A stretch of 64,000 bases of DNA from Fusibacter bizertensis. Lineage in GTDB: Bacteria > Bacillota > Clostridia > Peptostreptococcales > Acidaminobacteraceae. Shown piece after piece: positions 28,074 through 37,060 of this stretch. The stretch is taken from positions 248,001 through 312,000 of the forward strand of contig NZ_JARYZI010000003.1 of NCBI RefSeq assembly GCF_029914245.1, read 5' to 3'. The notes beneath the pieces are model-generated. The model worked only from the letters and a program-made list of their open reading frames with translations. It had not been told where the DNA came from and ran no database searches. Numbering within the stretch: position 1 is the stretch's first letter; the number at the start of each line of letters is the position of its first letter. The position numbers were made by a program, and so were the translations under genes.

Positions 28074-29273
28074 TTAAGCCTCCCTTTTTTGAAGCGTTAA
28101 AGTTTGAAATTCATCGTCAGCAAAGCCTTCAAAAATTGTATAATCTATATTTCTATTGAGGCGCACTGGTTTTGTGTGATTAACCGTAGCGATTACTTTG
28201 ATATTTGCGTTAAACTTAGAGATGCTGTTGAGTTCAGAAATTAAATCATCTGATAAATTACCTGTAATCAGTATGATAAGATTATCCCTTAGATTAGGCT
28301 GTGAAGCTTTTTTCAATATTTCAAGCATTGAGACACCACGGAATTCCGTTGCAAGTGCAAGTGCATCCAACGCTTTGAGTATATGGGTCGGAGAATATGA
28401 GGGCGTTAGGTAAAACATCTTTTCACCTTGTTTATCCGCAGAGTTAATTGCCAAACCCACTTCATACTTTTGCTTAAAAATATAATCAAATACTGATGCC
28501 GTAAGTTCTATACTCTTTTCTATCAAAACAGGATCAATACCCTCCCAATGCCTTGGTGAAGTTTGTACATCCAAGTAGATCATACATTTTTGATCTGCAC
28601 TAAAATCCATATTCTTAACTTGAAGTTTCCCAACCTTTGCAGTTGCTTGCCAACTTATAGATCTAAAACTATCGTTATGTGTATAGTCTCGGGTTCCCAC
28701 TGCTAATATCGGATCAGGTAAAATCCATCGTTTTACAGAGAAAGCTCCTAGTTGACCGTTTGGAGAAATTAAAAGTCGATCTATGGGATGAATACGAGGA
28801 TGAACATAGAGTGTAGGTGTTTTCATATAATTAAAAGTACTGGTATACAATCCAAATAAATCCCCAAATTCAACTTCACTTGCGTCTAATTTAAAATACC
28901 CTCTCGCGATACATTTGAAAGTCTCATGTTTTGATACTTTTTCATAGAAGAGCAATGAAGTAACAATTTCATGTTCCCTATACGGGTGCAACGTGAATTC
29001 TTCATCATATGAAGTCGACTCATCTGTTGATTCTGGCTCATCAGATATTGCTATAAAGCTGTTAGGAAGATGACTTCTCAGTTTAATCCATGGCAGTGGT
29101 AAGATCTTCTTATTTGTCATCTCTGTAGTTAAACGAATTGATTCACCTACAGGTATGCGTTCAAGATTAAATGACCGAACCATATAAAAATGTTTTGGTG
29201 CCCATTTAGGCCACATTTTCATAAAAATATATATAGTTGCTATAAAAAAAGCAATCGTTAAAATGATAGACAT
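28074..29273 (-). CDS. DUF58-domain protein
   Basis: A 399-residue protein with an N-terminal membrane helix (about 2-20), an all-beta middle, and the DUF58 signature at about residues 190-215 (GTRDYTHNDSFRSISWQATAK), followed by a vWA-like fold (CMIYLDVQTS, LIILITG). DUF58 proteins act with MoxR AAA+ ATPases, and here the MoxR gene ends 14 bases upstream. A GGAGG site precedes the ATG. The system is thought to remodel or activate envelope proteins; its client is unknown. Confidence 0.88.
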   Translation of the reverse strand: MSIILTIAFFIATIYIFMKMWPKWAPKHFYMVRSFNLERIPVGESIRLTTEMTNKKILPLPWIKLRSHLPNSFIAISDEPESTDESTSYDEEFTLHPYREHEIVTSLLFYEKVSKHETFKCIARGYFKLDASEVEFGDLFGLYTSTFNYMKTPTLYVHPRIHPIDRLLISPNGQLGAFSVKRWILPDPILAVGTRDYTHNDSFRSISWQATAKVGKLQVKNMDFSADQKCMIYLDVQTSPRHWEGIDPVLIEKSIELTASVFDYIFKQKYEVGLAINSADKQGEKMFYLTPSYSPTHILKALDALALATEFRGVSMLEILKKASQPNLRDNLIILITGNLSDDLISELNSISKFNANIKVIATVNHTKPVRLNRNIDYTIFEGFADDEFQTLTLQKREA

Positions 29274-29287
29274 ATGTGCTCCTCCAA

Positions 29288-30223
29288 CTAATATTTCTCT
29301 GTTGGTACCACTATTTGCTCTACAATTTCTTTCAAGATACTACTTGTTCTTTTAGAATACGCGTCTTTTAGTATCATTCTATGACCTAAAATTGGATTCA
29401 CTAGTGCTTTTATATCATCTGGAGTAACATAGTTTCTATTTTTAACAGCGGCATAGGCCTGTGCACCATTAAATAGTGCTAGTGCACCCCTTGGACTAAC
29501 GCCCATCTCCACGTCTTTGTGTGATCTTGTACCTTCGACGATATCCATTAGATAATCCATTAACACTTCCGAGAAATGTACTGATGTATAATTGTTTTTG
29601 GCAAAGGAGAGCTCCGAAACGCTGATCGCAGTCGCCAGATTATCCAAAGGATTTTCAGTTCTAAAACGCTTTAATATCTGTATCGTATCTTGTCGGTTCG
29701 GGTATCCCATCGATAATTGCATAAAGAAACGATCCAGCTGTGCCTCAGGAAGTGGAAAAGTTCCCCCAGTCTCAATTGGATTCTGAGTTGCTAATACCAA
29801 AAATGGATCTTTTAACTCGTATGTTTCGCCATCAACTGTAATCTGTTTTTCCGCCATAGCTTCAAGTAAACTCGATTGTGTTCTTGGAGTAGCACGATTG
29901 ATTTCATCTGCGAGTACAATTTGACTCATTAATGGTCCTTTTTTAAATTGAAAAGCATTTGTACTTTGGTTGAAAAAGTTTAGTCCCGTTAAATCAGAAG
30001 GTAACAAATCCGGTGTAAATTGAATTCGACTAAACTCTGCATCAAAAGATTTTGCAAGAGCTCTTGCAAGTAACGTTTTACCAGTACCAGGTAAATCCTC
30101 CAAAAGTACATGACCAGAACAGATCATCGACGTCGTAATAAGATCTATTACATCATCTTTTCCTACAATTACTTTTTGTATATTCGTTTTTAACTTTTTA
30201 GCCATCTCAAAAATCTCTGTCAT
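29288..30223 (-). CDS. MoxR-family AAA+ ATPase
   Basis: A 311-residue AAA+ ATPase with Walker A LPGTGKT near residue 44, Walker B VLADEINRA, sensor 1 region LATQNP, an arginine finger region (PEAQLDRF) and the C-terminal lid (MGVSPRGALAL). MoxR proteins are chaperone-like ATPases encoded with DUF58/vWA partners, exactly as here. GGAGG lies before the ATG. First gene of the three-gene operon; no clear promoter could be fixed upstream. Confidence 0.95.
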   Translation of the reverse strand: MTEIFEMAKKLKTNIQKVIVGKDDVIDLITTSMICSGHVLLEDLPGTGKTLLARALAKSFDAEFSRIQFTPDLLPSDLTGLNFFNQSTNAFQFKKGPLMSQIVLADEINRATPRTQSSLLEAMAEKQITVDGETYELKDPFLVLATQNPIETGGTFPLPEAQLDRFFMQLSMGYPNRQDTIQILKRFRTENPLDNLATAISVSELSFAKNNYTSVHFSEVLMDYLMDIVEGTRSHKDVEMGVSPRGALALFNGAQAYAAVKNRNYVTPDDIKALVNPILGHRMILKDAYSKRTSSILKEIVEQIVVPTEKY

Positions 30224-30326
30224 ATAAGACCTCCACGTTATGTATTTACAACATTATATCACTGCAAAGATTAAAAATGGGAATTGTTAGAATTTCTTAA
30301 CATTTCTGAAAACTTACTTTGTTTAC

Positions 30327-30369
30327 AAAAAAAATAAGAGTGCCTATCAGTATCTGAGGAGCACTCTAT
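30327..30369 (-). terminator. Intrinsic terminator after the PrcB-like lipoprotein gene
   Basis: AGAGTGC and GCACTCT flank an 18-20 base loop, followed on the minus strand by TTATTTTTTTT. It separates the lipoprotein gene from the MoxR operon. Confidence 0.85.
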
Positions 30370-30393
30370 CAAAATAATATTTATATATGGTCT

Positions 30394-30888
30394 TTACTCT
30401 ACAGAGTCTAGTAGTACAAATTCTTCAGAAAGTTCATTGTATACCTCTGAAACGTCCAAATCTCCAGTGTATTTTACAAGTACATATGGATAAGTAATGA
30501 TTTGAGGAACTACAGCATCTTTGCCGGGTTTGCCTTCACCAACTAAAATTTTGTAAACGCCATCATATTCTCCAAAAGTAACAATTTCAATGCCATATCC
30601 ACCTGTAGGTTTTTCTCCACTAGAGATCAGCAAATAATTTTCACCATCGACTTCCCACTTAAAGTAACCACGGTTTACAATTAGCTTCTCGATCTGAATA
30701 CTTACACTCTCAGGCACATCTTCAATGTATACTGTATCATAATCTAAAGCTGCTCCAAAATCATCAGCAGGCATCTCTGTAGATGTAGCTGTTGTTTCAA
30801 TATTGGCTTGTTGACTACATCCCGCTAACATTATAACCATCATAAGAAGTAACAAACTGATTAATGATTGCTTTTTAAGTAACTTCAT
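30394..30888 (-). CDS. Lipoprotein with PrcB-type C-terminal domain
   Basis: A 164-residue secreted lipoprotein: basic start, hydrophobic core, lipobox MLAGC placing the lipidated Cys near residue 24, then a Thr/Ala-rich linker. The C-terminal half (about residues 78-150: YLLISSGEKPTGGYGIEI, PQIITYPYVLVKY) matches the PrcB_C domain named after a protease-complex subunit of Treponema. No protease gene is adjacent, so partner and role are unknown. GGGAG lies before the ATG; monocistronic with its own terminator. Confidence 0.82.
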   Translation of the reverse strand: MKLLKKQSLISLLLLMMVIMLAGCSQQANIETTATSTEMPADDFGAALDYDTVYIEDVPESVSIQIEKLIVNRGYFKWEVDGENYLLISSGEKPTGGYGIEIVTFGEYDGVYKILVGEGKPGKDAVVPQIITYPYVLVKYTGDLDVSEVYNELSEEFVLLDSVE

Positions 30889-30975
30889 AAAATTCTCCCT
30901 TTGTCTTATATTATGTCATCTCCACATAATGTTACACTTAAATTGAGATATTGAAAAGGGCTATTTTGTGGCAAA

Positions 30976-31455
30976 TTACGCCTCCATCAATTTTATGATG
31001 TCTTTTTCAATGGATAGTGGCTTTACTGTTGGTGCATATCTTTTGATCACATTGCCTTCTTTATCGACTAGAAACTTAGTAAAATTCCATTTTATATTAT
31101 TTCCTAATGTACCCTTAGCTTCTTTTTTTAAAAATTGATACAACGGATGAGCACTGTCTCCGTTTACATCTATTTTTTCAAAGAGTTGAAATGTTACACC
31201 AAAGTCAAGACGACATGAGTTTTGAATTTGATCATTTGAACCAGACTCTTGATTTGCAAACTGATTACATGGAAAACCTAAAATATTTAGGCCTTTATCT
31301 CCGTACTTGTTGTGTAATTCTTCAAGTTCTTCAAATTGAGGTGCTAAACCACATTTTGTTGCTGTGTTAACCACTAAAACGACTTCACCTTCGTATTTGG
31401 ACATATTAATATCGTCACCATTCATTGCCATTGCTGTAAAATCATAAAATTTCAT
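30976..31455 (-). CDS. Glutathione-peroxidase-family thiol peroxidase
   Basis: A 159-residue cytoplasmic peroxidase of the GPx fold. The tetrad residues are visible: Cys35 in [11 protein letters not shown], Gln65 in [11 protein letters not shown], and Trp/Asn in IKWNFTKF. The catalytic residue is encoded by TGT, so this is a cysteine and not a selenocysteine enzyme. Bacterial Cys-type GPx usually take electrons from thioredoxin and reduce organic hydroperoxides. A second Cys in FPCNQF and one at Cys81 may act as resolving residue. Its promoter region carries an OhrR-like palindrome, consistent with induction by organic peroxide. Confidence 0.93.
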   Translation of the reverse strand: MKFYDFTAMAMNGDDINMSKYEGEVVLVVNTATKCGLAPQFEELEELHNKYGDKGLNILGFPCNQFANQESGSNDQIQNSCRLDFGVTFQLFEKIDVNGDSAHPLYQFLKKEAKGTLGNNIKWNFTKFLVDKEGNVIKRYAPTVKPLSIEKDIIKLMEA

Positions 31456-31472
31456 AATAACCTCCTATTAAT

Positions 31473-31534
31473 AATTGTATGCAATTTAATTGTTTGCTTT
31501 TTATTACTATACTCCAAAAAAATGAGCATGTCAA
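31473..31534 (-). promoter_or_regulatory. Peroxidase promoter with OhrR-like operator
   Basis: On the minus strand, perfect TTGACA (31529-31534), 17 bases, TATAGT (31506-31511). Just downstream, over the expected start, lies AACAATTAAATTGCATACAA (within 31475-31494), close to the ACAATTAAATTGTATACAAT repeats bound by OhrR in Bacillus. The -35 box lies inside the terminator stem of the preceding gene. The operator role is inferred from similarity. Confidence 0.7.
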
Positions 31535-31545
31535 TCGTCATGCTC
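31515..31545 (-). terminator. Terminator after the GGDEF-EAL gene
   Basis: GAGCATG (31524-31530) pairs with CATGCTC (31539-31545) around an 8-base loop, followed on the minus strand by ATTTTTTT. The stem overlaps the stop codon of the upstream gene. Confidence 0.85.
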
Positions 31546-33910
31546 AATTGTTTTTCTCTAAAAACTTTACCACCTCTGTCGCATTTATTGGTTTTGAAAA
31601 ATAAAAGCCCTGTATTGCATCGCACCCACAAGCACGTAAGTAATTAAGCTGTTCTAAGGTCTCAACACCTTCACCAATTACAGTTTTATTTAATCGATGT
31701 GCGATTGATATGATATCGCTGATAAGCAGCTCTTCTGAATTCGTCTGATTGATTTCATTAATAAACGACTTGTCAATTTTGACAATATCTATAGGCAATC
31801 TCTGTAAGTACGATAATGAAGAGTAGCCTGTTCCAAAATCATCAAGTAAAACAGTCAATCCCATTGTTCTTACAATTTTTAGTAGTCTATCATTTCTTGA
31901 AATACTATGCATAAGATTACTTTCAGTAAGTTCAATATGCAACAATTGAGGTTCAATATCATAATGTCTGATATATTTTGAAAGCACTGTTAAAAAAACC
32001 TTTGACTCCAATTGTAGCTGAGCAACATTTATCGACACCGGTATGGTTTTATAATCACTCAATTGCCATTCTTTGATCTGCCTACATACTTCTGCTATAA
32101 CCCATTCTCCAATAGGAACAATCAGTCCAATTTCTTCAGTTAATGGGATGAATTCAATGGGACTAATCAGACCTTTCTCTGGCGAATTCCATCTTATTAA
32201 CGCCTCCATTGCAACAGCACGTTCTGAATTTGCATCAACAATAGGTTGATAAACAAGTGAAAACTCTTCATGAATGATTGCTTTTCTCAAATCGCGTTCA
32301 AGAGCACTTCTTTTTATTACATCTGCTATCATACTAGATTCATAAAATCTATACCCGCCACCACCTCTAGCTTTTACTTTATACATGGCAGTATCAGCAA
32401 ACATATAAACTTCCGCTAAGTTTGAACAGTCCTCATCAATGGATACGATACCTATACTCGCTGACAAATAGACTTCGTGCTCACCGATATACCATATTTT
32501 ATTAAATATTCCCCATATTTTTTCAGCAAACACTTTTGCACTTAATTTTGATTCAATATTGGTCAATATGATGTAAAACTCATCACCACCAACTCTGGAT
32601 ATAAAGGCACTAGACCCCAAACTATCCTTGAGTAAATTTGCAATATACTTAAGTACTTCATCTCCATAGTTATGCCCTAAAATATCATTGATCACTTTAA
32701 AGTTATCAATTTCAATGTAATAAGCATAGGCATGTAAAGCTTGTTTTTGTGTTTTAAGCCGCTTTTCCAACAGATTATCTATATGTTCTGAAAGCATTAA
32801 TCGATTTGGAAGACCCGTTAGTTGGTCAAAGTATGCCAGTTGATAGATCGTCTCATTATTAATTTTTATTTCTTCATATTGCGCATTAATTTCTTCGTAT
32901 TGAGCATTTATTTCTTCATACTGTTGCAAAAGTTTTTCATTAGAATCTGTAAGTATTTCATTTTCAGAATTAAGGGTTACTGCCTTTGTTGAAACTTTTT
33001 TCCTTAGCTTATCAATATAAAATTTTAACGCCAGTAAAGCAATACTCATCACAGTAATTGGGATTAAAATAATCATCAAGAGTTGCTTTTGTTGTTCTGC
33101 AAGATAATCTTCTGAGTGCTGATAGAAATATTTATCATACAATTCTTCGAAAATACCATTTTTTTTCAAATCATGTAATCGATTGTTGATATATTTTACA
33201 AGTTCAGGTTTGTCTTTGCTAATACCATAGGCATATGCAATCGGAAATAGATTAGTGATTTGAGGGACTATAATACCTTTTTCTCCCATTTTTACGAGAA
33301 GATTATCCATTAATTGTTGATTTTCAAATATCACATCAATTTCGCCCATTTTAAGCGCTATTATGGCATCTTCAAGATGAGCAAACGCTTCATAATCTTC
33401 TATACCCAAATTATTTATAAGCAGTTCTTCAGTATAATAACCCTTTCCCACCCCAATTTTTACGTTTTTCAAGTCATTTAATTCAATCTCTCTAAAATCA
33501 ATTGAGGTATAAACAGATACATAGGTATTAAATAGATCGTTTGAATACAAAATATCTTTTTTCCGTTCATCTGTAACAGCTATAATCCCAGCCAAATCGA
33601 TCTCTCTATCTTTTAGACGATTATAAACGTTGGACCAAACATCAGTAGAATAAATCAACTGATAATCATTTATCTTGAATATCAGATTGGTCAACTCTAT
33701 ATCAAATCCGTACATAAATTTCTGATTTGAATATGTATAAGGGGGATAGTTTTCATCTACTTGGTATAGTATTTTAGGTGAACTTGGATAATTTAGATCT
33801 GAAGCGAAAGTGATATCATTCTCAAATGAAAAGCATAGCACTAGAAATAAAATGATCATGATCATTATTGTTTTTTTTTCGATTACAAGTTTTGAATTTG
33901 CTTTATTCAT
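31544..33910 (-). CDS. SBP-sensor GGDEF-EAL protein
   Basis: About 788 residues: signal or anchor helix (about 10-32), a periplasmic solute-binding domain of the SBP_bac_3 type (about 40-265: PPYTY, GFDIELTNLIF, VGVGKGYYTEE), a membrane helix (about 275-300), and a coiled coil containing three heptads QYEEINA. A GGDEF domain with intact GGDEF but no RxxD inhibitory site follows, then a full EAL domain (EALIRW, DDFGTGYSSLSYL, KIDKSFI). Both cyclic di-GMP synthesis and breakdown look possible. I start at the ATG at 33910, which has AGGATGG at good spacing, not the ATG 9 bases earlier. The ligand may be an amino acid. Confidence 0.9.
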   Translation of the reverse strand: MNKANSKLVIEKKTIMIMIILFLVLCFSFENDITFASDLNYPSSPKILYQVDENYPPYTYSNQKFMYGFDIELTNLIFKINDYQLIYSTDVWSNVYNRLKDREIDLAGIIAVTDERKKDILYSNDLFNTYVSVYTSIDFREIELNDLKNVKIGVGKGYYTEELLINNLGIEDYEAFAHLEDAIIALKMGEIDVIFENQQLMDNLLVKMGEKGIIVPQITNLFPIAYAYGISKDKPELVKYINNRLHDLKKNGIFEELYDKYFYQHSEDYLAEQQKQLLMIILIPITVMSIALLALKFYIDKLRKKVSTKAVTLNSENEILTDSNEKLLQQYEEINAQYEEINAQYEEIKINNETIYQLAYFDQLTGLPNRLMLSEHIDNLLEKRLKTQKQALHAYAYYIEIDNFKVINDILGHNYGDEVLKYIANLLKDSLGSSAFISRVGGDEFYIILTNIESKLSAKVFAEKIWGIFNKIWYIGEHEVYLSASIGIVSIDEDCSNLAEVYMFADTAMYKVKARGGGGYRFYESSMIADVIKRSALERDLRKAIIHEEFSLVYQPIVDANSERAVAMEALIRWNSPEKGLISPIEFIPLTEEIGLIVPIGEWVIAEVCRQIKEWQLSDYKTIPVSINVAQLQLESKVFLTVLSKYIRHYDIEPQLLHIELTESNLMHSISRNDRLLKIVRTMGLTVLLDDFGTGYSSLSYLQRLPIDIVKIDKSFINEINQTNSEELLISDIISIAHRLNKTVIGEGVETLEQLNYLRACGCDAIQGFYFSKPINATEVVKFLEKNN

Positions 33911-33989
33911 ATGTTCCATCCTTTAATTCTACTCATACATATATATTTTATACCCATTTTGGTCACGTTTCCATCACGAACTAGCAATT

Positions 33990-34030
33990 AAAAAAGGAAT
34001 ATCAAATCATTTATAATTTGATATTCCTTC
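33990..34030 (-). terminator. Intrinsic terminator after the aminopeptidase gene
   Basis: AAGGAATATCAAA and TTTGATATTCCTT form a perfect 13-bp stem around a 10-base loop, followed on the minus strand by TTTTTT. Confidence 0.92.
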
Positions 34031-34053
34031 AAAATAAAATTACTTATACATCA

Positions 34054-35286
34054 CTAGAATGTCCAATTTCCTTTTTTAAATAAAGTTTCTGTCGAGCCAT
34101 CTTTAGAATGTGCAACCACTTCCATCTCTGGACCACCTATCATAAAGTCCACATGGATCAGACTGAAGTTTGCCCCTCTTGCTTCAAGTTCTTCTTGTGT
34201 TAAGTTTGAACCATCACGCATTGCATAGGCATATGCTCTACCTAATGCTAAATGGATTGATGCATTTTCATCAAATAGTGTATTGTTAAATAAAATACCT
34301 GTATTTGAAATCGGTGAATCGTTTTGAACCAGTGCAACTTCACCTAAATATTTTGCACCTTCATCGTTAGACAACATGGCATCTAGGACTTCTTTGCCTT
34401 TTTCAGCATAATAATCTACGACTTTGCCATCTTTAAAAGTAAACCCAAATCCATCGACGATTTTGCCATTGTGACTAAGTGGTTTAGTCGATTTCACTGT
34501 ACCATTAACTTTAAATTTATGTGGTGTTGTAAAAACTTCTTCTGTTGGGATATTGGCAACAAAAGCGTCTCCAGCCCAACTTTCTTTAGAACCACCCATC
34601 CAATAGTGTTCATCAGCGAGGCAGATTTCAAGATCAGTACCTGGCGCTTTGAAAACCAATTTATCATAATTTTTTTCATTGAGGAAGTTTTTATATTTCT
34701 TTAAGTTAAGGTCATGTTGTTGCCATGCTGTCACAGGATCTTCAGTACTTACTCGAGTGGCATCAAATATTTTTTGCCATAGCGCATCTACTGCATCATC
34801 ATCAGACATTTCAGGATAGACACTTTTTGCCCATGCCACTGATGGAACAGCTGCTATACACCATTTTGTTTGTCCTGTCATCCTAAACTTAGTAGCAGGA
34901 GACATTGCCGCAGATGCGGTCTTTTGATCAAGGGCAACCTTCTCACCCGGTACAGCTTTTAGCAATTCTGGATCTGGTGCAATGATAAACAAATGATGAT
35001 AATTATCTTCATATAATTTCACCATCAAATCAACTTTCCATGCTGGATATGTAGAAAAAACATAGTCTTTCGCATTGTCATATCTAGCTAAAGTCATGGC
35101 ATCATCATTCATCATGAATTCCACGTGTTTAGCGCCTGCTGCATAAGCCTTTTTCATAATCTCTCTAGCAAGTGGTAAACCTGATTCATTTGTTCCTAAA
35201 ATAAGTCCTTCATTTGGTTTAACATTGATGCCTACTTTAACAACTAATTCGGCATACTTCTCAAGTTCATTCGTGTATTTACTCAT
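34054..35286 (-). CDS. M29-family aminopeptidase
   Basis: A 410-residue cytoplasmic metallo-aminopeptidase of the AmpS/PepS (thermophilic aminopeptidase) family, releasing N-terminal residues from peptides. The start at 35286 (MSKYTNELEKYAELVVKVG) has GGAG at good spacing; a longer in-frame start 63 bases upstream lacks one. The Glu/His/Asp metal-binding region lies in the last 150 residues (ENASIHLALGRAY and IHVDFMIGGPEMEV are the clearest motifs). Normal length is about 410. It follows the AGPS-like operon by 84 bases on the same strand and ends in a strong terminator; no functional tie to that operon is evident. Confidence 0.93.
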   Translation of the reverse strand: MSKYTNELEKYAELVVKVGINVKPNEGLILGTNESGLPLAREIMKKAYAAGAKHVEFMMNDDAMTLARYDNAKDYVFSTYPAWKVDLMVKLYEDNYHHLFIIAPDPELLKAVPGEKVALDQKTASAAMSPATKFRMTGQTKWCIAAVPSVAWAKSVYPEMSDDDAVDALWQKIFDATRVSTEDPVTAWQQHDLNLKKYKNFLNEKNYDKLVFKAPGTDLEICLADEHYWMGGSKESWAGDAFVANIPTEEVFTTPHKFKVNGTVKSTKPLSHNGKIVDGFGFTFKDGKVVDYYAEKGKEVLDAMLSNDEGAKYLGEVALVQNDSPISNTGILFNNTLFDENASIHLALGRAYAYAMRDGSNLTQEELEARGANFSLIHVDFMIGGPEMEVVAHSKDGSTETLFKKGNWTF

Positions 35287-35370
35287 CGTCAGCTCCTTAA
35301 ACCCAATTGTATTCTTAACTATTATACATGATTTAAGTTTCTGGGACAAGTATAGACCAAGGGATATAGG

Positions 35371-37059
35371 TTACAAACCTAAGGTACCACCAGGGTTCAT
35401 AATGCCGTTTGGATCAAAATGTTTTTTAAGTGCTTTGATGATATCATGTTGATTCTTGCCAATTTGCTTTTCAAGCCATGGTGCCATGGTTTTGCCGATA
35501 CCATGGTGGTGACTCATGGAAGCACCATGTTGATATATGCTTTCAAGTATGCCACTTTGATAAGTTATATACTCGTCTATATCCTCCATTTTTGCGATGA
35601 AAATAAAGTAAAGGTTTGCACCTTGAGGATACACATGTGACATATGTGTCATACAGATAGTATTGGGACGACTTTTACAAAAGGCTCTCACGCCACTGTG
35701 TACTTTTTCCATCGTATCCCAAGTTACTGAGCACTCAAGTGTGTCTGTCATAATGCCAAAATCCTGTAAATCTTCTCTCATATAGGGATCTCTAAACCTT
35801 CCGTGTTCCCATCCCTTTGTAGGAATGCCCGTTAAATAAAATCCACCATAGGCTTTACAGATTTTATGCAGTCTTGTTTTGACATTCTTTGTGAAATACT
35901 TCTCACCATCTGTAAATCCTAGAAATAGACATCTCTCGCCTTCTTTATAACCCATTGCAGAGATTATTTTTTCAAGAGGTGTTTCTTCAACGCCATAGAG
36001 TTTTAACATTACATCTGTTTCTTCTGGGTCAGATAATCTAAAAACGGATGGAAAACCAAACTGACCTTGCATGATCTCTTTTGCCGCTGCTCTTGCGTCT
36101 GACCAGTTCTTAAAGATATAGCTAAATTTTCTTTGATTTTCAGGCATGTATCTGAACACTTTCAGCGTACACTCTACTAAAACACCAAAGGTACCTTCAT
36201 TTCCCATCATCAGCTGATCAATATTGGGGCCAGTTGATTCTGCGGGATAATCTTTTGTCTTGATGATGCCTATCGGCGTCACATATTCTTGACTCATTAC
36301 AAGATCAGCTGCGTTTCCAAAATAAGTGGAGTTTTGACCAGCGCCTCGTGTCACCACCCATCCCCCAACAACTGAATACTCAAACGATTGTGGAAAATGT
36401 CCACATGTATAGGCGCGTTTTGCACCAAATAGCGACTGAGCATTGTTGAGTGCTTTTTCAAGTTCCGGACCACTGATCCCCGCCTGTACCGTGATTGTTT
36501 GGTTGGTTTCATTGAACGCTATCACTTTATTCATATGCACACGCATATCCATGGTGATGCCACCGAGGTAACATTCTACACCTCTTGTTACTGAAGAGCC
36601 TCCTCCATAGATATTCACTGGAATTTTGTGCTGATTGCAATAGTCCACGATCTTAGCAATATCGTCTTTATCTCTTGGATGGAGCACGACATCAGGCAGA
36701 TTTTGGATCATTCCTTTTCTAAGTCTCATCAGGTCTATCATGGTTTTTCCGTAAGCGACTCTTAATCTAGAATACACGTCTAGTTTTATATTCTCTGCGC
36801 CGACGATTTGTTTTAAGGCTTCCAAATGTACTTTTTCTAGCCCTGAGGGATATTCACCTTCAACGACCTCAAGCCCCATCTCTTTTTTAACTTTAAAATC
36901 CTCATCAGTCATGTCAAACGTCTTTTTCATTAGCGCATACAGGCGACGATTCGGATGTTTAAATTCGTTGGGATCCCCCCACTTAAATATAGACCGATAT
37001 GAATTTATCGGTGGTGCTTCCTCACTCCAATTTGGATAAAACTTTTCATCATTACGCAT
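35371..37059 (-). CDS. FAD-binding oxidase resembling alkylglycerone-phosphate synthase
   Basis: About 562 residues of the VAO/PCMH flavoprotein family: an N-terminal FAD-binding domain (NIYGGGSSVTRG and VVGGWVVTRGAGQ contact FAD) and a C-terminal cap. The C terminus has SHHHGIGK, the His-rich signature that in alkyldihydroxyacetonephosphate synthase (AGPS) swaps the acyl group of acyl-DHAP for a fatty alcohol; glycolate and D-lactate oxidases lack this triple His. I start at the ATG at 37059 because GAGGAG precedes it. It is the last gene of the five-gene operon with FGGY kinase, DUF1667, FAD protein and GlpA-like dehydrogenase. True AGPS activity, an oxidase or a cleavage role remain possible. 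Confidence 0.8.
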   Translation of the reverse strand: MRNDEKFYPNWSEEAPPINSYRSIFKWGDPNEFKHPNRRLYALMKKTFDMTDEDFKVKKEMGLEVVEGEYPSGLEKVHLEALKQIVGAENIKLDVYSRLRVAYGKTMIDLMRLRKGMIQNLPDVVLHPRDKDDIAKIVDYCNQHKIPVNIYGGGSSVTRGVECYLGGITMDMRVHMNKVIAFNETNQTITVQAGISGPELEKALNNAQSLFGAKRAYTCGHFPQSFEYSVVGGWVVTRGAGQNSTYFGNAADLVMSQEYVTPIGIIKTKDYPAESTGPNIDQLMMGNEGTFGVLVECTLKVFRYMPENQRKFSYIFKNWSDARAAAKEIMQGQFGFPSVFRLSDPEETDVMLKLYGVEETPLEKIISAMGYKEGERCLFLGFTDGEKYFTKNVKTRLHKICKAYGGFYLTGIPTKGWEHGRFRDPYMREDLQDFGIMTDTLECSVTWDTMEKVHSGVRAFCKSRPNTICMTHMSHVYPQGANLYFIFIAKMEDIDEYITYQSGILESIYQHGASMSHHHGIGKTMAPWLEKQIGKNQHDIIKALKKHFDPNGIMNPGGTLGL

Positions 37060-37060
37060 C

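Noticed and set aside
31341-31360. Selenocysteine in the glutathione peroxidase
   Set aside because: The catalytic codon is TGT (Cys), not TGA, and no SECIS-like element is needed.
30976-31455. Thiol peroxidase Tpx or BCP assignment
   Set aside because: [15 protein letters not shown] and IKWNF are GPx-fold motifs, not those of Tpx or BCP.
35371-37059. Plain glycolate or D-lactate oxidase (GlcD-like)
   Set aside because: The SHHHGIGK motif and the operon partners favour the AGPS branch, though activity is unproved.
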